NCBI GenBank assembly: GCA_003576905.1
Contig: QEVG01000035.1
Span: forward strand, 1-51,718
DNA: 51,718 nucleotides
Direction of reading: 5' to 3'
From: Planctomycetota bacterium
Lineage (GTDB): Bacteria > Planctomycetota > Phycisphaerae > UBA1845 > UTPLA1
In this document: positions 17,462-25,946 of the stretch, one piece after another
How positions within the stretch are numbered: the first letter of the stretch is position 1
How the letters are laid out: each line of letters starts with the position of its first letter
Translations under genes and position numbers: made by a program
Notes under the pieces: generated by a model
What the model was told of the DNA's origin: nothing
Database searches by the model: none
The model's input: only the letters and a program-made list of their open reading frames with translations

Positions 17462-20185
17462 ATGGCCATTGCACCGGGCACTGAAGCAATCTGTTTCACC
17501 CTGAACGGCGCCGAAGTCGCCATTGAGCAAGCCGCGGACTTGTCGCTGCTCGATCTTCTTCGCGATCGGTGTGGAATCACTTCGCCCAAGGACGGATGCC
17601 AGCCCCTTGGCCAATGCGGCTGTTGCACGATCCTGATTGATGGGAAGCCACGTCTATCCTGCACCCTGAAGGCCACCATGGCCGCGGGTAAAGAGATCAC
17701 CACCCTCGAGGGCCTCCCCGAAGAAACACGAAAACGTATCGCCGATTGCTTTGTCCAGGCGGGCGGCGTGCAGTGCGGATTCTGCATTCCCGGCATTGCC
17801 ATGCGAAGCCACGCCCTTCTGGAAAAAAATCCCTGGCCGACGCGCGAAGAGATCGCCAATGATCTGCGGGCCCACCTCTGCCGATGCACGGGGTACACCA
17901 AGATTGTCGATGCCGTCGAATTGCTTGCCGCGGCTCGGAAGGACGGCGGGTCGCAGCCAGCTGCCGCGAATGGGAGGTCTCTCGCTCCGGCGGGCCCGAT
18001 CGGAACCAGCCTGCCCCGCTACCACGGCGCGGCCTGCGTCCTGGGGACCCATCTTTACATCGATGACATCGCGATTCCCGGCATGATCTTCGGAGCGATG
18101 CGCTACAGCGACCACCCGCGCGCCCGAGTCCGCCGAATCGATACTTCCCGTGCCGAGGCCCTTGAGGGCGTGGTCCGTGTTGTGACGGCAAAGGATGTGC
18201 CCGGCGCGCGATATGTCGGGCTGATTATCAACGACTGGCCGATCTTCGTCGCCGAGGGAGAGGAAACGCGCTGCGTCGGCGATATTCTGGCCGCCGTGGC
18301 AGCGGTCGATGAAAAAACCGCCCGAGTCGCCGCGGAACTCATCGAAGTCGACTACGAGGTCCTTTCGCCGGTTTGCACGCCGGAAGACGGCCTTAAGGCC
18401 GATGCCCCGAAGATTCACCCGGGGGGAAATCTGCTTTCAAGGTCTTCGCTCGTCCGTGGTGACGTGGATGCGGCATTTGCCGCCAGCGCGCACGTCGTCG
18501 AGGGAACGTGGCAAACGCAGCGTGTCGAGCACATGTACCTCGAACCCGAGGCCTCCATCGCCATTCCGGTCGCCCTGAACGCGGATGGCCATGCGCCCCG
18601 TGAGTCATGGCGGGAGACCATTCGGCGCCTGCCCGCGCGGTGCGACAGCTCCGCCCGCGGACTTCACATCCTCTCACAGGGCCAGGGCATCTACGACGAT
18701 CGACGGCAGATTGCCTCCGTGCTCGGCTGGACCCTCGAGCGCATTCATGCCGAACTCGTCACCAACGGCGGCGCCTTCGGCGGCAAGGAGGACATGTCGA
18801 TCCAGGCCCAGACCGCCCTCCTGGCGCACCTGACCGGCCAGCCGATCAAGACCGTTCTCACCCGCCCCGAAAGTCTGCGCCTGCACCCGAAGCGGCACCC
18901 CGTGACGTCGCACGTCAAAGTAGGTTGCGACGCCGAGGGCCGCATCACGGCGCTTCGGGCGCGGATCATCGGAGACAAGGGCGCATATGCGTCCGTCGGC
19001 GCAAAGGTACTGGAACGCGCCGCCGGGCATGCGGCCGGGCCCTATCGCATTCCCAATGTCGATATCGAGGCACTCGCCGTCTATACGAACAACCCGCCCT
19101 GCGGGGCGATGCGCGGCTTCGGGGCAAATCAGTCGGCCTTTGCCATCGAAGGCTGCCTCGACATGCTCGCAGAACGGATCGGCGTTGATGGATGGGAAAT
19201 CCGCAGCAGGAACATCCTTGAGCCGGGCGATCGGTTCTGCACCGGGCAGAAGCTCATCAAGCCTTTCGGCCTGCGAAAAACGCTGGAAGCCGTCAGAGAA
19301 ATCTACCGCGGCGCAAAGTACGCCGGCATCGCATGCGGAATCAAAAACGTGGGCATTGGAAACGGCCTTCCCGAGGCGGGCCGCGCCACGCTTACCGTTG
19401 AGCCGGGCGGCCGCGTGACCATCCGCACCGGATTCACCGAGATGGGACAGGGGCTGTTCACGGTACTGGTGCAGACGGCCGTGACGGAGACGGGCCTGCC
19501 GGCCGAAATATTCGATGTCCTCGCAGATACGGCACACAGGAACGACTGCGGTCAGACGACCGGCAGCCGCGGGACGGTCCTCGGCGCGTATGGCGTCCTT
19601 GAAGCCGCACGCAAGCTCAAGGCCGACCTCGACGCCGGCCGGAGGCTATCCGACCTGTCGGGCAGAACCTATGAGGGCGAATGGGTCTGCTACAAGACGG
19701 ACAAGTTCGGCGCGGACGTGCCCGACCCGAAGACGCACCTGACGTACGGCTTCGCGACGCAGGTGGTGATCCTTGACGACGCCGGCCGGCTGAAGAAAGT
19801 CGTCGCGGCGCATGACGTCGGGCGTGTCATCAATCCGACGCTCCTCGAAGGCCAGGTCGAGGGCAGCATTCACATGGGCCTTGGCTATGCCCTGACGGAG
19901 GAGTTCCCCTGCGAGGGTGGCCGGCCGCTCTATGAAGACGTCAAGAGCTGCGGTGTGCTCCGGGCGCACCACATGCCGGAAGTCGAAGTGATTCTCGTCG
20001 AGGAGCCGGACCCGGAGACGCCTTACGGAGCCCGGGGCGTGGGAGAGATCGGACTTGTGCCCACGGCCCCAGCCGTGGCTTCGGCCCTCTACGCGTTCGA
20101 CAAGATCCGCCGAACCACTCTGCCGATGAAGAATTCACCCGCGGCCCGGGCGATCCTCGGAAACAAGACTGCCAGACAACCATGA
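17462..20185 (+). CDS. Fused molybdenum hydroxylase, selenium-dependent xanthine dehydrogenase-like
   Basis: A 907-residue fusion of the small iron-sulfur subunit and the large molybdopterin subunit, with no FAD domain. Residues 1-75 are a plant-type [2Fe-2S] ferredoxin domain (Cys 46, 52, 55, 67). About 80-160 is the second [2Fe-2S] domain (QCGFCIPG, HLCRCTGY). After a short linker the molybdenum-binding part carries GGAFGGKEDMSIQAQ, MRGFGANQSAFA and the catalytic Glu in GVGEIG (Glu 862). This architecture and these motifs fit the TIGR03311 group, whose Enterococcus member needs selenium and SelD. The neighbouring XdhC-like and MocA-like genes support this. Selenium use here is inference, since no selD is in the window. 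The substrate could be xanthine or another N-heterocycle. Confidence 0.88.
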   Translation: MAIAPGTEAICFTLNGAEVAIEQAADLSLLDLLRDRCGITSPKDGCQPLGQCGCCTILIDGKPRLSCTLKATMAAGKEITTLEGLPEETRKRIADCFVQAGGVQCGFCIPGIAMRSHALLEKNPWPTREEIANDLRAHLCRCTGYTKIVDAVELLAAARKDGGSQPAAANGRSLAPAGPIGTSLPRYHGAACVLGTHLYIDDIAIPGMIFGAMRYSDHPRARVRRIDTSRAEALEGVVRVVTAKDVPGARYVGLIINDWPIFVAEGEETRCVGDILAAVAAVDEKTARVAAELIEVDYEVLSPVCTPEDGLKADAPKIHPGGNLLSRSSLVRGDVDAAFAASAHVVEGTWQTQRVEHMYLEPEASIAIPVALNADGHAPRESWRETIRRLPARCDSSARGLHILSQGQGIYDDRRQIASVLGWTLERIHAELVTNGGAFGGKEDMSIQAQTALLAHLTGQPIKTVLTRPESLRLHPKRHPVTSHVKVGCDAEGRITALRARIIGDKGAYASVGAKVLERAAGHAAGPYRIPNVDIEALAVYTNNPPCGAMRGFGANQSAFAIEGCLDMLAERIGVDGWEIRSRNILEPGDRFCTGQKLIKPFGLRKTLEAVREIYRGAKYAGIACGIKNVGIGNGLPEAGRATLTVEPGGRVTIRTGFTEMGQGLFTVLVQTAVTETGLPAEIFDVLADTAHRNDCGQTTGSRGTVLGAYGVLEAARKLKADLDAGRRLSDLSGRTYEGEWVCYKTDKFGADVPDPKTHLTYGFATQVVILDDAGRLKKVVAAHDVGRVINPTLLEGQVEGSIHMGLGYALTEEFPCEGGRPLYEDVKSCGVLRAHHMPEVEVILVEEPDPETPYGARGVGEIGLVPTAPAVASALYAFDKIRRTTLPMKNSPAARAILGNKTARQP

Positions 20186-21141
20186 ACCCTTTCGTCAGTC
20201 TTTTCCGCTCCCTCTCCCGGCAGGTTCAGCAGCACCGCCGTGTAGCCCTCTGCACCGTCGTCGGCGCATACGGCTCCACGCCCCAGGCGGCCGGCGCGGC
20301 GATGCTCCTGCATGAAAACATGACGACCGAAGGGACCCTCGGAGGCGGCTGCGTTGAGGCCGAAGTCCGCAAACGCGCCTTCGAGTTGCTTCAGCGTGAC
20401 CGGTCCGCGCTGCTTACATTCAAGCTTGATCACGATTACGGATGGGACGATGGATTGATCTGCGGCGGCACAATGCGCGTCGCAGTCACTACGATCCGGA
20501 ACCCGAACGCGCTGCCGCCGTTCGAACATGCCGCCGATCGCCTCGAACTCGGCCTGCCCGCGGAGGTCCTGCTGCGCGTGGACCACAACGGCGCGCCCGA
20601 GTCCTATCGCCTCGAGATCGAACCCCCGGCGAAACTCGTGATCGCAGGCGCGGGACATGTCGGCTGCGAAGTCGCGCGGCTCGCGATCGGGCTCGACTTC
20701 GACGTCACTGTCATCGACGACCGCGCCGACCTGTGCAGCCCCAGCCGTTTGCCTCCGCCGATACGGCCCGTCGTCGGCGACATCGTGGCGACCCTGCGCG
20801 AGCTGCCAATCGACGCCAACACCTTTGTCGTCGTCGTGACCCGCGGACACAATCACGATGAACAGGCCCTGCACGCCGTGATCGACTCTCCGGCACGCTA
20901 CCTCGGCATGATCGGCAGCAGGCGCAAGGTCAAGCTCATCTTCGACGATCTGGCGGCCCTCGGCGTCACGCGCGAAAAGCTCGACCGCGTGCATGCCCCG
21001 ATCGGGCTGCCAATCGGCGGCGTCACCGTACCCGAGATCGCGGTCAGCATTCTCGCTCAGCTCGTGCTGGTTCGCCGAAAACAGATGCCTACGCGCGTGA
21101 CCGGCCCCCTGCCCGCCGACTCGACCACCGCCATGCAATGA
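20182..21141 (+). CDS. XdhC/CoxI family molybdenum cofactor maturation protein
   Basis: 319 residues. An N-terminal XdhC/CoxI domain (GAYGSTPQAAGAAMLLHEN, LGGGCVEAEV) precedes a C-terminal Rossmann domain (VIAGAGHVGCEVARLA near 153-168, then YLGMIGSRRK). In known systems XdhC binds the molybdenum cofactor, helps add the terminal sulfido ligand and inserts the cofactor into the hydroxylase. The start codon overlaps the stop of the hydroxylase gene (ATGA), so translation is coupled and the partnership is close to certain. Confidence 0.92.
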   Translation: MNPFVSLFRSLSRQVQQHRRVALCTVVGAYGSTPQAAGAAMLLHENMTTEGTLGGGCVEAEVRKRAFELLQRDRSALLTFKLDHDYGWDDGLICGGTMRVAVTTIRNPNALPPFEHAADRLELGLPAEVLLRVDHNGAPESYRLEIEPPAKLVIAGAGHVGCEVARLAIGLDFDVTVIDDRADLCSPSRLPPPIRPVVGDIVATLRELPIDANTFVVVVTRGHNHDEQALHAVIDSPARYLGMIGSRRKVKLIFDDLAALGVTREKLDRVHAPIGLPIGGVTVPEIAVSILAQLVLVRRKQMPTRVTGPLPADSTTAMQ

Positions 21142-21237
21142 TGCAGGATTGCCGTGCCTGGGCCGGGCTCCAGCCGTACAATGCTGAAGGGTACCCGCCG
21201 GCCTGATCATTTACGCGGGCCGGTGAAAGGCTGTGCC

Positions 21238-21852
21238 ATGAGTCGTCGTGTATTCGCACTTGTTCTCGCTGCCGGTCAGGGCCGCCGCATGGGGCGCATC
21301 AAGCAGCTCCTGCCCTATCGCGACGGCACCATTCTCGAGGCGGTTATCGACGCGGTTCTCGAGTCCACCGTCGATGGCGTATGCGTCGTGGCCAATCACG
21401 CGGTGCGTGATTTCCTCGGCGACGATCTACCCGAGCGGTTTATCGTGGCCCGGAACGACGCGGCAGAAAGCGAGATGATTGCCTCCATCCAGGTCGGCGT
21501 GAAGGCGATTCGCGATCAATTCGAGGCGCAGGATGATGACGGGATCATGATCCTCCTCGCCGATCAGCCTCAGATCACCGGAGGGATCATCACCACCTGC
21601 GCCGAAGCCTGGAAGCTGCCGCGCAAGACGCCGCCGCCCATCCTGATTGCGACCTATCGCGGCCGGCGCGGCCATCCGGCCATCTTCTCCGCCGCCTTGA
21701 TGTGGGAGGTCGAAACCTGGACAACGGATCGCCGGCTCAATGAACTTGCCCGGCGCTCACCGGAAAGCGTTCGAGAGCTGCCGATCACGACTTCGCCGAT
21801 GCCGATCGACGTAAATACACCGGAAGACTACGAACGCCTCACGGGAAAGTAA
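21238..21852 (+). CDS. mocA: MocA-like molybdenum cofactor cytidylyltransferase
   Basis: 204 residues of the NTP-transferase fold. LVLAAGQGRRMGRIKQLLPYRDG (about 6-28) is the nucleotide-binding signature, LADQPQIT the metal site, and RGRRGHPAIFS the family C-terminal block. MocA enzymes attach CMP to molybdopterin for xanthine-dehydrogenase-type hydroxylases. As third gene of the cassette, it likely prepares the cytosine-dinucleotide cofactor for the hydroxylase. ATG 21238 gives the family N terminus; a further upstream in-frame start would add 28 unrelated residues. A TACAAT hexamer at 21177 may allow separate expression. Confidence 0.87.
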   Translation: MSRRVFALVLAAGQGRRMGRIKQLLPYRDGTILEAVIDAVLESTVDGVCVVANHAVRDFLGDDLPERFIVARNDAAESEMIASIQVGVKAIRDQFEAQDDDGIMILLADQPQITGGIITTCAEAWKLPRKTPPPILIATYRGRRGHPAIFSAALMWEVETWTTDRRLNELARRSPESVRELPITTSPMPIDVNTPEDYERLTGK

Positions 21853-22062
21853 TTGACTGGGTGCTGATCCTGTTTTGCCGCGGCCGCAGCGGATTTAAGC
21901 CCGATAAGGGAAGACGCCCTGAACCACCGGCCGTCCATATCATCCCACGCAGGGCGAATCATCGCCGAGGAGATATCCCAATACCCGCCCTGTCTTGCCA
22001 AGGATGTGAGGCGATACGCGATGTCCAGCGAGCGCATTTGTACATTTTCGCCCCGCGCGTTG

Positions 22063-22605
22063 TCAATCCAGCGGCCTATAGAAAATCACGGCGTCATGAA
22101 ACGTCTGCCCATCCGGGTTTACGGCGAAGTTCGGAATGACGCCGACATACGTCCACCCCATGCGCCGGTACAGCCGCTCCGCGGCGCCGCCCCGTTTGGC
22201 ATCGAGCGTCAGCAGACGATATCCCGTAGCGCGCGCCTCCTCCTCGATGTCGTGCATGAGTCGCGCGCCAAGCCCTGCGCCGCGCCGCCGGTGGTCGACG
22301 AGCAGTTTCACGACCTCTGCCCGGTGAGGCTGGTTCGGCGCCCATGCCGGGTGCATTTGAACGGTCCCAACGATCTCCCCGCCCTCGCGGGCCACCAGGA
22401 ATACTGCTTTCGGATGCGATTCCGCCAGGGTCTTTCGCCACCATTGCTCCGCCTGTTCCAGTGTCAGGGGGCGCACAAAACTCACCGCGTCTCCTGATTC
22501 CACCGTTTCAACGAGTATGCGCGCTAGAGCGCGAAGATCGCGCGCACGCGCCGGATGGGCCAATCGTTCGATCAATATCCCCGGCATCGCCGCGTCGTTC
22601 GACAT
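22063..22605 (-). CDS. GNAT family N-acetyltransferase
   Basis: 180 residues of a GCN5-related acyltransferase. The acetyl-CoA site is VVKLLVDHRRRGAGLGARLMHDIEEEA (motif A, near 98-124), preceded by VGTVQMHP and followed by LTLDAKRGGAAERLYRRMGWTYVG. The substrate is unknown. It is the last gene of a minus-strand run, 28 nt after the crotonase gene. The 210 nt beyond its 3' end (to mocA) show no gene and no clear terminator. Confidence 0.88.
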   Translation of the reverse strand: MSNDAAMPGILIERLAHPARARDLRALARILVETVESGDAVSFVRPLTLEQAEQWWRKTLAESHPKAVFLVAREGGEIVGTVQMHPAWAPNQPHRAEVVKLLVDHRRRGAGLGARLMHDIEEEARATGYRLLTLDAKRGGAAERLYRRMGWTYVGVIPNFAVNPDGQTFHDAVIFYRPLD

Positions 22606-22633
22606 GCTGATAGACGGCTGCTCCCGTTGCCGT

Positions 22634-23473
22634 TCATTTCATTTCGCGGCGCATTTTCTCGTAATCAACCGGCCGCTTCTCGACAAATGCTTGCATCCCC
22701 TCGGCGACCTCAGGCGACAAGTTGTTGATCGACAGCCAGTCCCGTGCGTGGCCGATGGTCAAGTGCCACGACAAATCGCGCCAGAAATTGAGCTGCTGTT
22801 TGGCGTATCGGATGCAGCCCGGCAGCTTGTTCGCGAGCTTCGTCACCATTCTATCAACGGCGGCGTCGAGCTGCGCGCGTGGCACAACCTCATTGACCAA
22901 TCCCCACTCGAGCGCTTTTTTTGCGGGAATCTCTTCGCAGAGGAAAAGAATCTCCCGGGCCCGGCGGTCACCGACAATCAGCGGCAGAAACTGCGTTGCA
23001 CCCGCGGCGGCCACACTGCCCCGCGCCGCGCCGACCTGACGGATGATGATGTCGTCCGCGGCAATGGCCAGGTCGCACGACATGTTGAACTCATTGCCTC
23101 CGCCCACGACCATTCCGTTGAGTCGTGCGATGGTCGGCTTGCCAATGTTTCGGAGCCGCTCATGCGCCTCGCAGAAAAGGCCCATCCATTTCCAGTATTT
23201 CCCGGGCCGTCCGACGAATTCCTCCGCCTGCTCCTTGACGTCCGCACCCGTGCAGAATGCACGATCGCCCGCGCCGGTGAGCACGAGCACGGCGATGTCG
23301 TCATCCCACGATGCATCCTGAAACGCGGCGTTCAGTTCGACCAGCGTGTCCCCGCAAACCGCGTTGAGCACGTCCGGCCGGTTGAACGTGACCGTCGCGC
23401 GGCCATTCTTTTTTTCGTATTTGATGTACTTGAAGCCGAAAGACTCGGCGGGTTTCGGGTCCGTCACCGACAT
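22634..23473 (-). CDS. Crotonase-superfamily acyl-CoA enzyme with MenB/BamA-like active site
   Basis: 279 residues of the enoyl-CoA hydratase/isomerase fold. GDRAFCTGADVKE and NGMVVGGGNEF form the CoA and oxyanion pockets. The first catalytic Glu of hydratases is kept (GGGNEF). The second is replaced, since the usual PEI.lG segment reads QVGAARGS. That QxGxxxGS pattern is seen in MenB and in 6-oxocyclohexene-carbonyl-CoA hydrolase (BamA/Oah), as is GRPxxYxxxM in the latter. A simple hydratase role is therefore doubtful and the reaction is unknown. ATG 23473 has a ggag ribosome-binding site. The gene is 26 nt after the MlaE permease gene. Confidence 0.85.
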   Translation of the reverse strand: MSVTDPKPAESFGFKYIKYEKKNGRATVTFNRPDVLNAVCGDTLVELNAAFQDASWDDDIAVLVLTGAGDRAFCTGADVKEQAEEFVGRPGKYWKWMGLFCEAHERLRNIGKPTIARLNGMVVGGGNEFNMSCDLAIAADDIIIRQVGAARGSVAAAGATQFLPLIVGDRRAREILFLCEEIPAKKALEWGLVNEVVPRAQLDAAVDRMVTKLANKLPGCIRYAKQQLNFWRDLSWHLTIGHARDWLSINNLSPEVAEGMQAFVEKRPVDYEKMRREMK

Positions 23474-23499
23474 GGATAGATCTCCGGAAACAGGCGCGG

Positions 23500-24363
23500 T
23501 TACAACTCGAATGCATACAGCAGACTCGTCGCAATCACATCCGCGGAGATGAGCGCAACGATGCATTTGACGACGGTGTTTGTCGTGGCCCGCCCAACGC
23601 CGGCCGCCCCCCCGGTGACGTTCAGGCCTTCATAGCAGGCGATCAGAGCGATCAGCATCCCGAACAAGGGCGCCTTCGCCACGCCGGACAAGAGGTCCTT
23701 GTGCGTGATGGCCATGCGCGTGGTATTGATGTACGTATCGCTTCCGATGTCGAGGATCAATGTGCCGGTCAGGTAGCCGCCGAACACGCCTACCACGTCT
23801 GCAATGATCGTCAGCACCGCAAGCATGAAAACAGTCGCGAGAAACCTGGGGACCACGAGGAATCGAACCGGATCCAATGCGCTGGCCCTCAGCGCCTTTA
23901 TCTCCTCGCCTTCGACCATCGTGCCCAGCTCGGCGGCGATCGCGGCCCCGGCAAAGCCTGACAGGACGATCCCCGACAGAAGCGGCGCGAGTTCGCGTGT
24001 CATGGCAATCGCGACGATCGTGGCGATCTGCTCGATCTGCCCGTATTTCTGCATGGTCGGGGCCATCTGCAGGGAAAGGATGATCCCGATGAAAACCTGC
24101 ACGAGGGCAATAATCGGAATGCTCTGGATGCCCACCCGAACCATCTGGTAAAGCAGATGGTCCATGCCGAACTTGACCTGCCGGAGAATCAGGGCACGGT
24201 AGACCCATCGAACCGTGTCGGTCATCAGATACACCATGCCGCCGAAGAACTCGAAAAGGCCGAGCGCTCGCCTTCCCTGTTCAATCGTGCCGGTACCGAT
24301 CGTTTCCAGAGCGGCGACGACCGGCGAACGGGATTCTTCTGGCCTAGTAGGGATGTCACTCAT
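23500..24363 (-). CDS. MlaE-family lipid ABC transporter permease
   Basis: 287 residues. An N-terminal amphipathic region is followed by five or six membrane helices. The MlaE (DUF140) block is GAAIAAELGTMVEGEEIKALRASALDPVRFLVVPRFLA, with GIQSIPIIALVQVFIGIILSLQMA before it. It forms the inner-membrane core of an MCE lipid transporter. Its ATPase and MCE partners are probably the pair at 8882-11087, since none is adjacent here. It lies 17 nt downstream of the STAS gene, as MlaE and the STAS protein MlaB are neighbours in E. coli. Confidence 0.92.
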   Translation of the reverse strand: MSDIPTRPEESRSPVVAALETIGTGTIEQGRRALGLFEFFGGMVYLMTDTVRWVYRALILRQVKFGMDHLLYQMVRVGIQSIPIIALVQVFIGIILSLQMAPTMQKYGQIEQIATIVAIAMTRELAPLLSGIVLSGFAGAAIAAELGTMVEGEEIKALRASALDPVRFLVVPRFLATVFMLAVLTIIADVVGVFGGYLTGTLILDIGSDTYINTTRMAITHKDLLSGVAKAPLFGMLIALIACYEGLNVTGGAAGVGRATTNTVVKCIVALISADVIATSLLYAFEL

Positions 24364-24380
24364 GCCACAAGCCGCCTGCG

Positions 24381-24737
24381 CTATGCCTTCAGGGCCTGCT
24401 CCTCCGTGTCGCAGATGATAAAAAACTTGTCGAGCTTGGTGATCTCGAACACGCTCTTGACCCGGCTCGACAGACCGCAGAACACCATTTTTCCCTTGTA
24501 GGCGGACACCCGTCGGAACACCTCGACAAAAGTCCCGACGCCAGAAGAGTCTATGTAAGGCACGTCCGCGAGATTCAGGATCATTCGGCGCGGCCGCTCG
24601 CCGGCGACTTCCACCAGCGCGGCGTGCAGCGCCGGGCTGTGATGCAGATCCACGTCTCCGGTCAGCGCGACGACAGTCCCCTCGGGTGTACGCCGGACTT
24701 CCTTCACCAGGTTGTTGGTTCTCTGGTTGTCAGCCAT
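24381..24737 (-). CDS. STAS-domain protein, anti-sigma factor antagonist type
   Basis: 118 residues forming one STAS domain. VVALTGDVDLHHSPALHAAL and LADVPYIDSSGVGTFVEVF contain the DSSG motif (Asp 63, Ser 64-65). Its serine is the site phosphorylated by RsbW/SpoIIAB-type kinases in SpoIIAA/RsbV proteins. It lies 29 nt after a RsbW-type gene and 17 nt before the MlaE permease gene. It may thus be a partner-switching antagonist, an MlaB-like transporter subunit, or both. The intact DSSG favours the first, because E. coli MlaB lacks that serine. Confidence 0.9.
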   Translation of the reverse strand: MADNQRTNNLVKEVRRTPEGTVVALTGDVDLHHSPALHAALVEVAGERPRRMILNLADVPYIDSSGVGTFVEVFRRVSAYKGKMVFCGLSSRVKSVFEITKLDKFFIICDTEEQALKA

Positions 24738-24766
24738 GACAGTCTTCGCCTCTTTCTCTGGGCCGG

Positions 24767-25240
24767 TTAGGACCCGGAAAGTGTCGTGGGCCGGTCCGTC
24801 GTACTGCCGCCCGAGCCAACGTATTTGACCATTCGCAGGAGCATGCCGCCGCCCTCCCCCTGCCGGTATTCCACTTCATCCATCACCGAGCGGATGATGT
24901 GAACACCGAGACCGCCGGGCCGAACTTCGCCGAGGTCCCGCCCGACAATGCTGTCGGGATCCACCTGCCGACCCTGATCCCGCACCGACACTTCGATACC
25001 CAGCCGTCCATCCGTCGAACGGACCGACGCAAGGACAATCCCGATAGGCTGATCTGCCGCTCCGCCGTACCCGTGCTCAATCACGTTCGCCAGCGCCTCG
25101 TCAATGGCCAGAACGAGCGCGTGCGCATCGGCATCGCCAAACCCCTCAAGGCGCGCCATTCGCTCGACGGCGCTGCGCACCACCGGCAGGCTCCGCGCGT
25201 TGCTCGTGATGTTCAACTCTATGCGGCTCGTGTCGCTCAT
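24767..25240 (-). CDS. RsbW-type serine kinase / anti-sigma factor
   Basis: A 157-residue GHKL ATPase domain. The N-box is AIDEALANVIEHGY, the G1-type box is VRDQGRQVDPDS, and G2 is GGLGVHIIRSVMDEVEY. In partner-switching systems such proteins phosphorylate the STAS antagonist and sequester a sigma factor or other target. ATG 25240 is preferred over the GTG three bases earlier, because ggag then sits 5 nt upstream. The target is not identifiable; a sigma factor exists at 47861-48637 but is not linked. Confidence 0.88.
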   Translation of the reverse strand: MSDTSRIELNITSNARSLPVVRSAVERMARLEGFGDADAHALVLAIDEALANVIEHGYGGAADQPIGIVLASVRSTDGRLGIEVSVRDQGRQVDPDSIVGRDLGEVRPGGLGVHIIRSVMDEVEYRQGEGGGMLLRMVKYVGSGGSTTDRPTTLSGS

Positions 25241-25321
25241 CACGACTCCACTCGCGGGCCGACGGACGCGCGGAAGCCCGGCGTACCGTGCGCTTCCTCT
25301 TTCACGGACCGCCCGCCGGAT

Positions 25322-25720
25322 TCATGCGCCGGGGTTCTCGGCATCCTCGCGATCCGACCCGCTCTCAGGTCGCTCGGCCGCGGAAAGATGCTCTCCACGC
25401 TTGATGTAGAGACGCCATTTCTGCACCGCGGCCGCCCGATCGCGGCTTATTCGGGCGTAATCATACCCGAAGCGCTCGCCCGTTATCCTCTCCAGCGCCA
25501 AGATTGCGTAAAAACGAACTCCGTCGTCTTCGTCTTCCAGGCGATCCACGATCAACGGAACCGCGCCGTAGTCCCGATTGTCCGCGGCCATCTTGATTCC
25601 GCGGATTCGCGCTTCCACGTCTTCCGAGGCGATGGCCGCGCGGTATTCCCTGGTCGACGTGCAGCCGTGCAGGGCTATCACAGACGTAAGGAACCATCCA
25701 CGAAAGGACCGCCGCCTCAT
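25322..25720 (-). CDS. Small HEAT-repeat lipoprotein
   Basis: 132 residues. An Arg-rich start and hydrophobic stretch end in LHGC, with a lipidation Cys at 20. One or two HEAT-like helix pairs follow (AVPLIVDRLEDEDDGVRFYAILALERITG, about 54-82), then an acidic tail rich in Glu/Ser/Asp. Such lipoproteins are typically scaffolds. It appears to be first in the run with the RsbW, STAS, MlaE, crotonase and GNAT genes, with spacers of 17-81 nt. Confidence 0.78.
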   Translation of the reverse strand: MRRRSFRGWFLTSVIALHGCTSTREYRAAIASEDVEARIRGIKMAADNRDYGAVPLIVDRLEDEDDGVRFYAILALERITGERFGYDYARISRDRAAAVQKWRLYIKRGEHLSAAERPESGSDREDAENPGA

Positions 25721-25946
25721 GGCGCGCCATGGTAAGCGGCGCGCGCGGCAACGGCAACGACCCGAACGCGGCGGACGATGCCAACGCCTTGTCTGGATGC
25801 TACGATTGCAGTACGACGGCCGGGTGATTTCGGGTCGGTTGGCCGAAATTTCGGAGCGAGAGGTCTTGCCTGCGGCCGGGCATCACCGATTCAGCCCGCA
25901 GGACCGATTCGACCCTACGCCGTTTTTTGATTGGGAGCCTGAGCGC

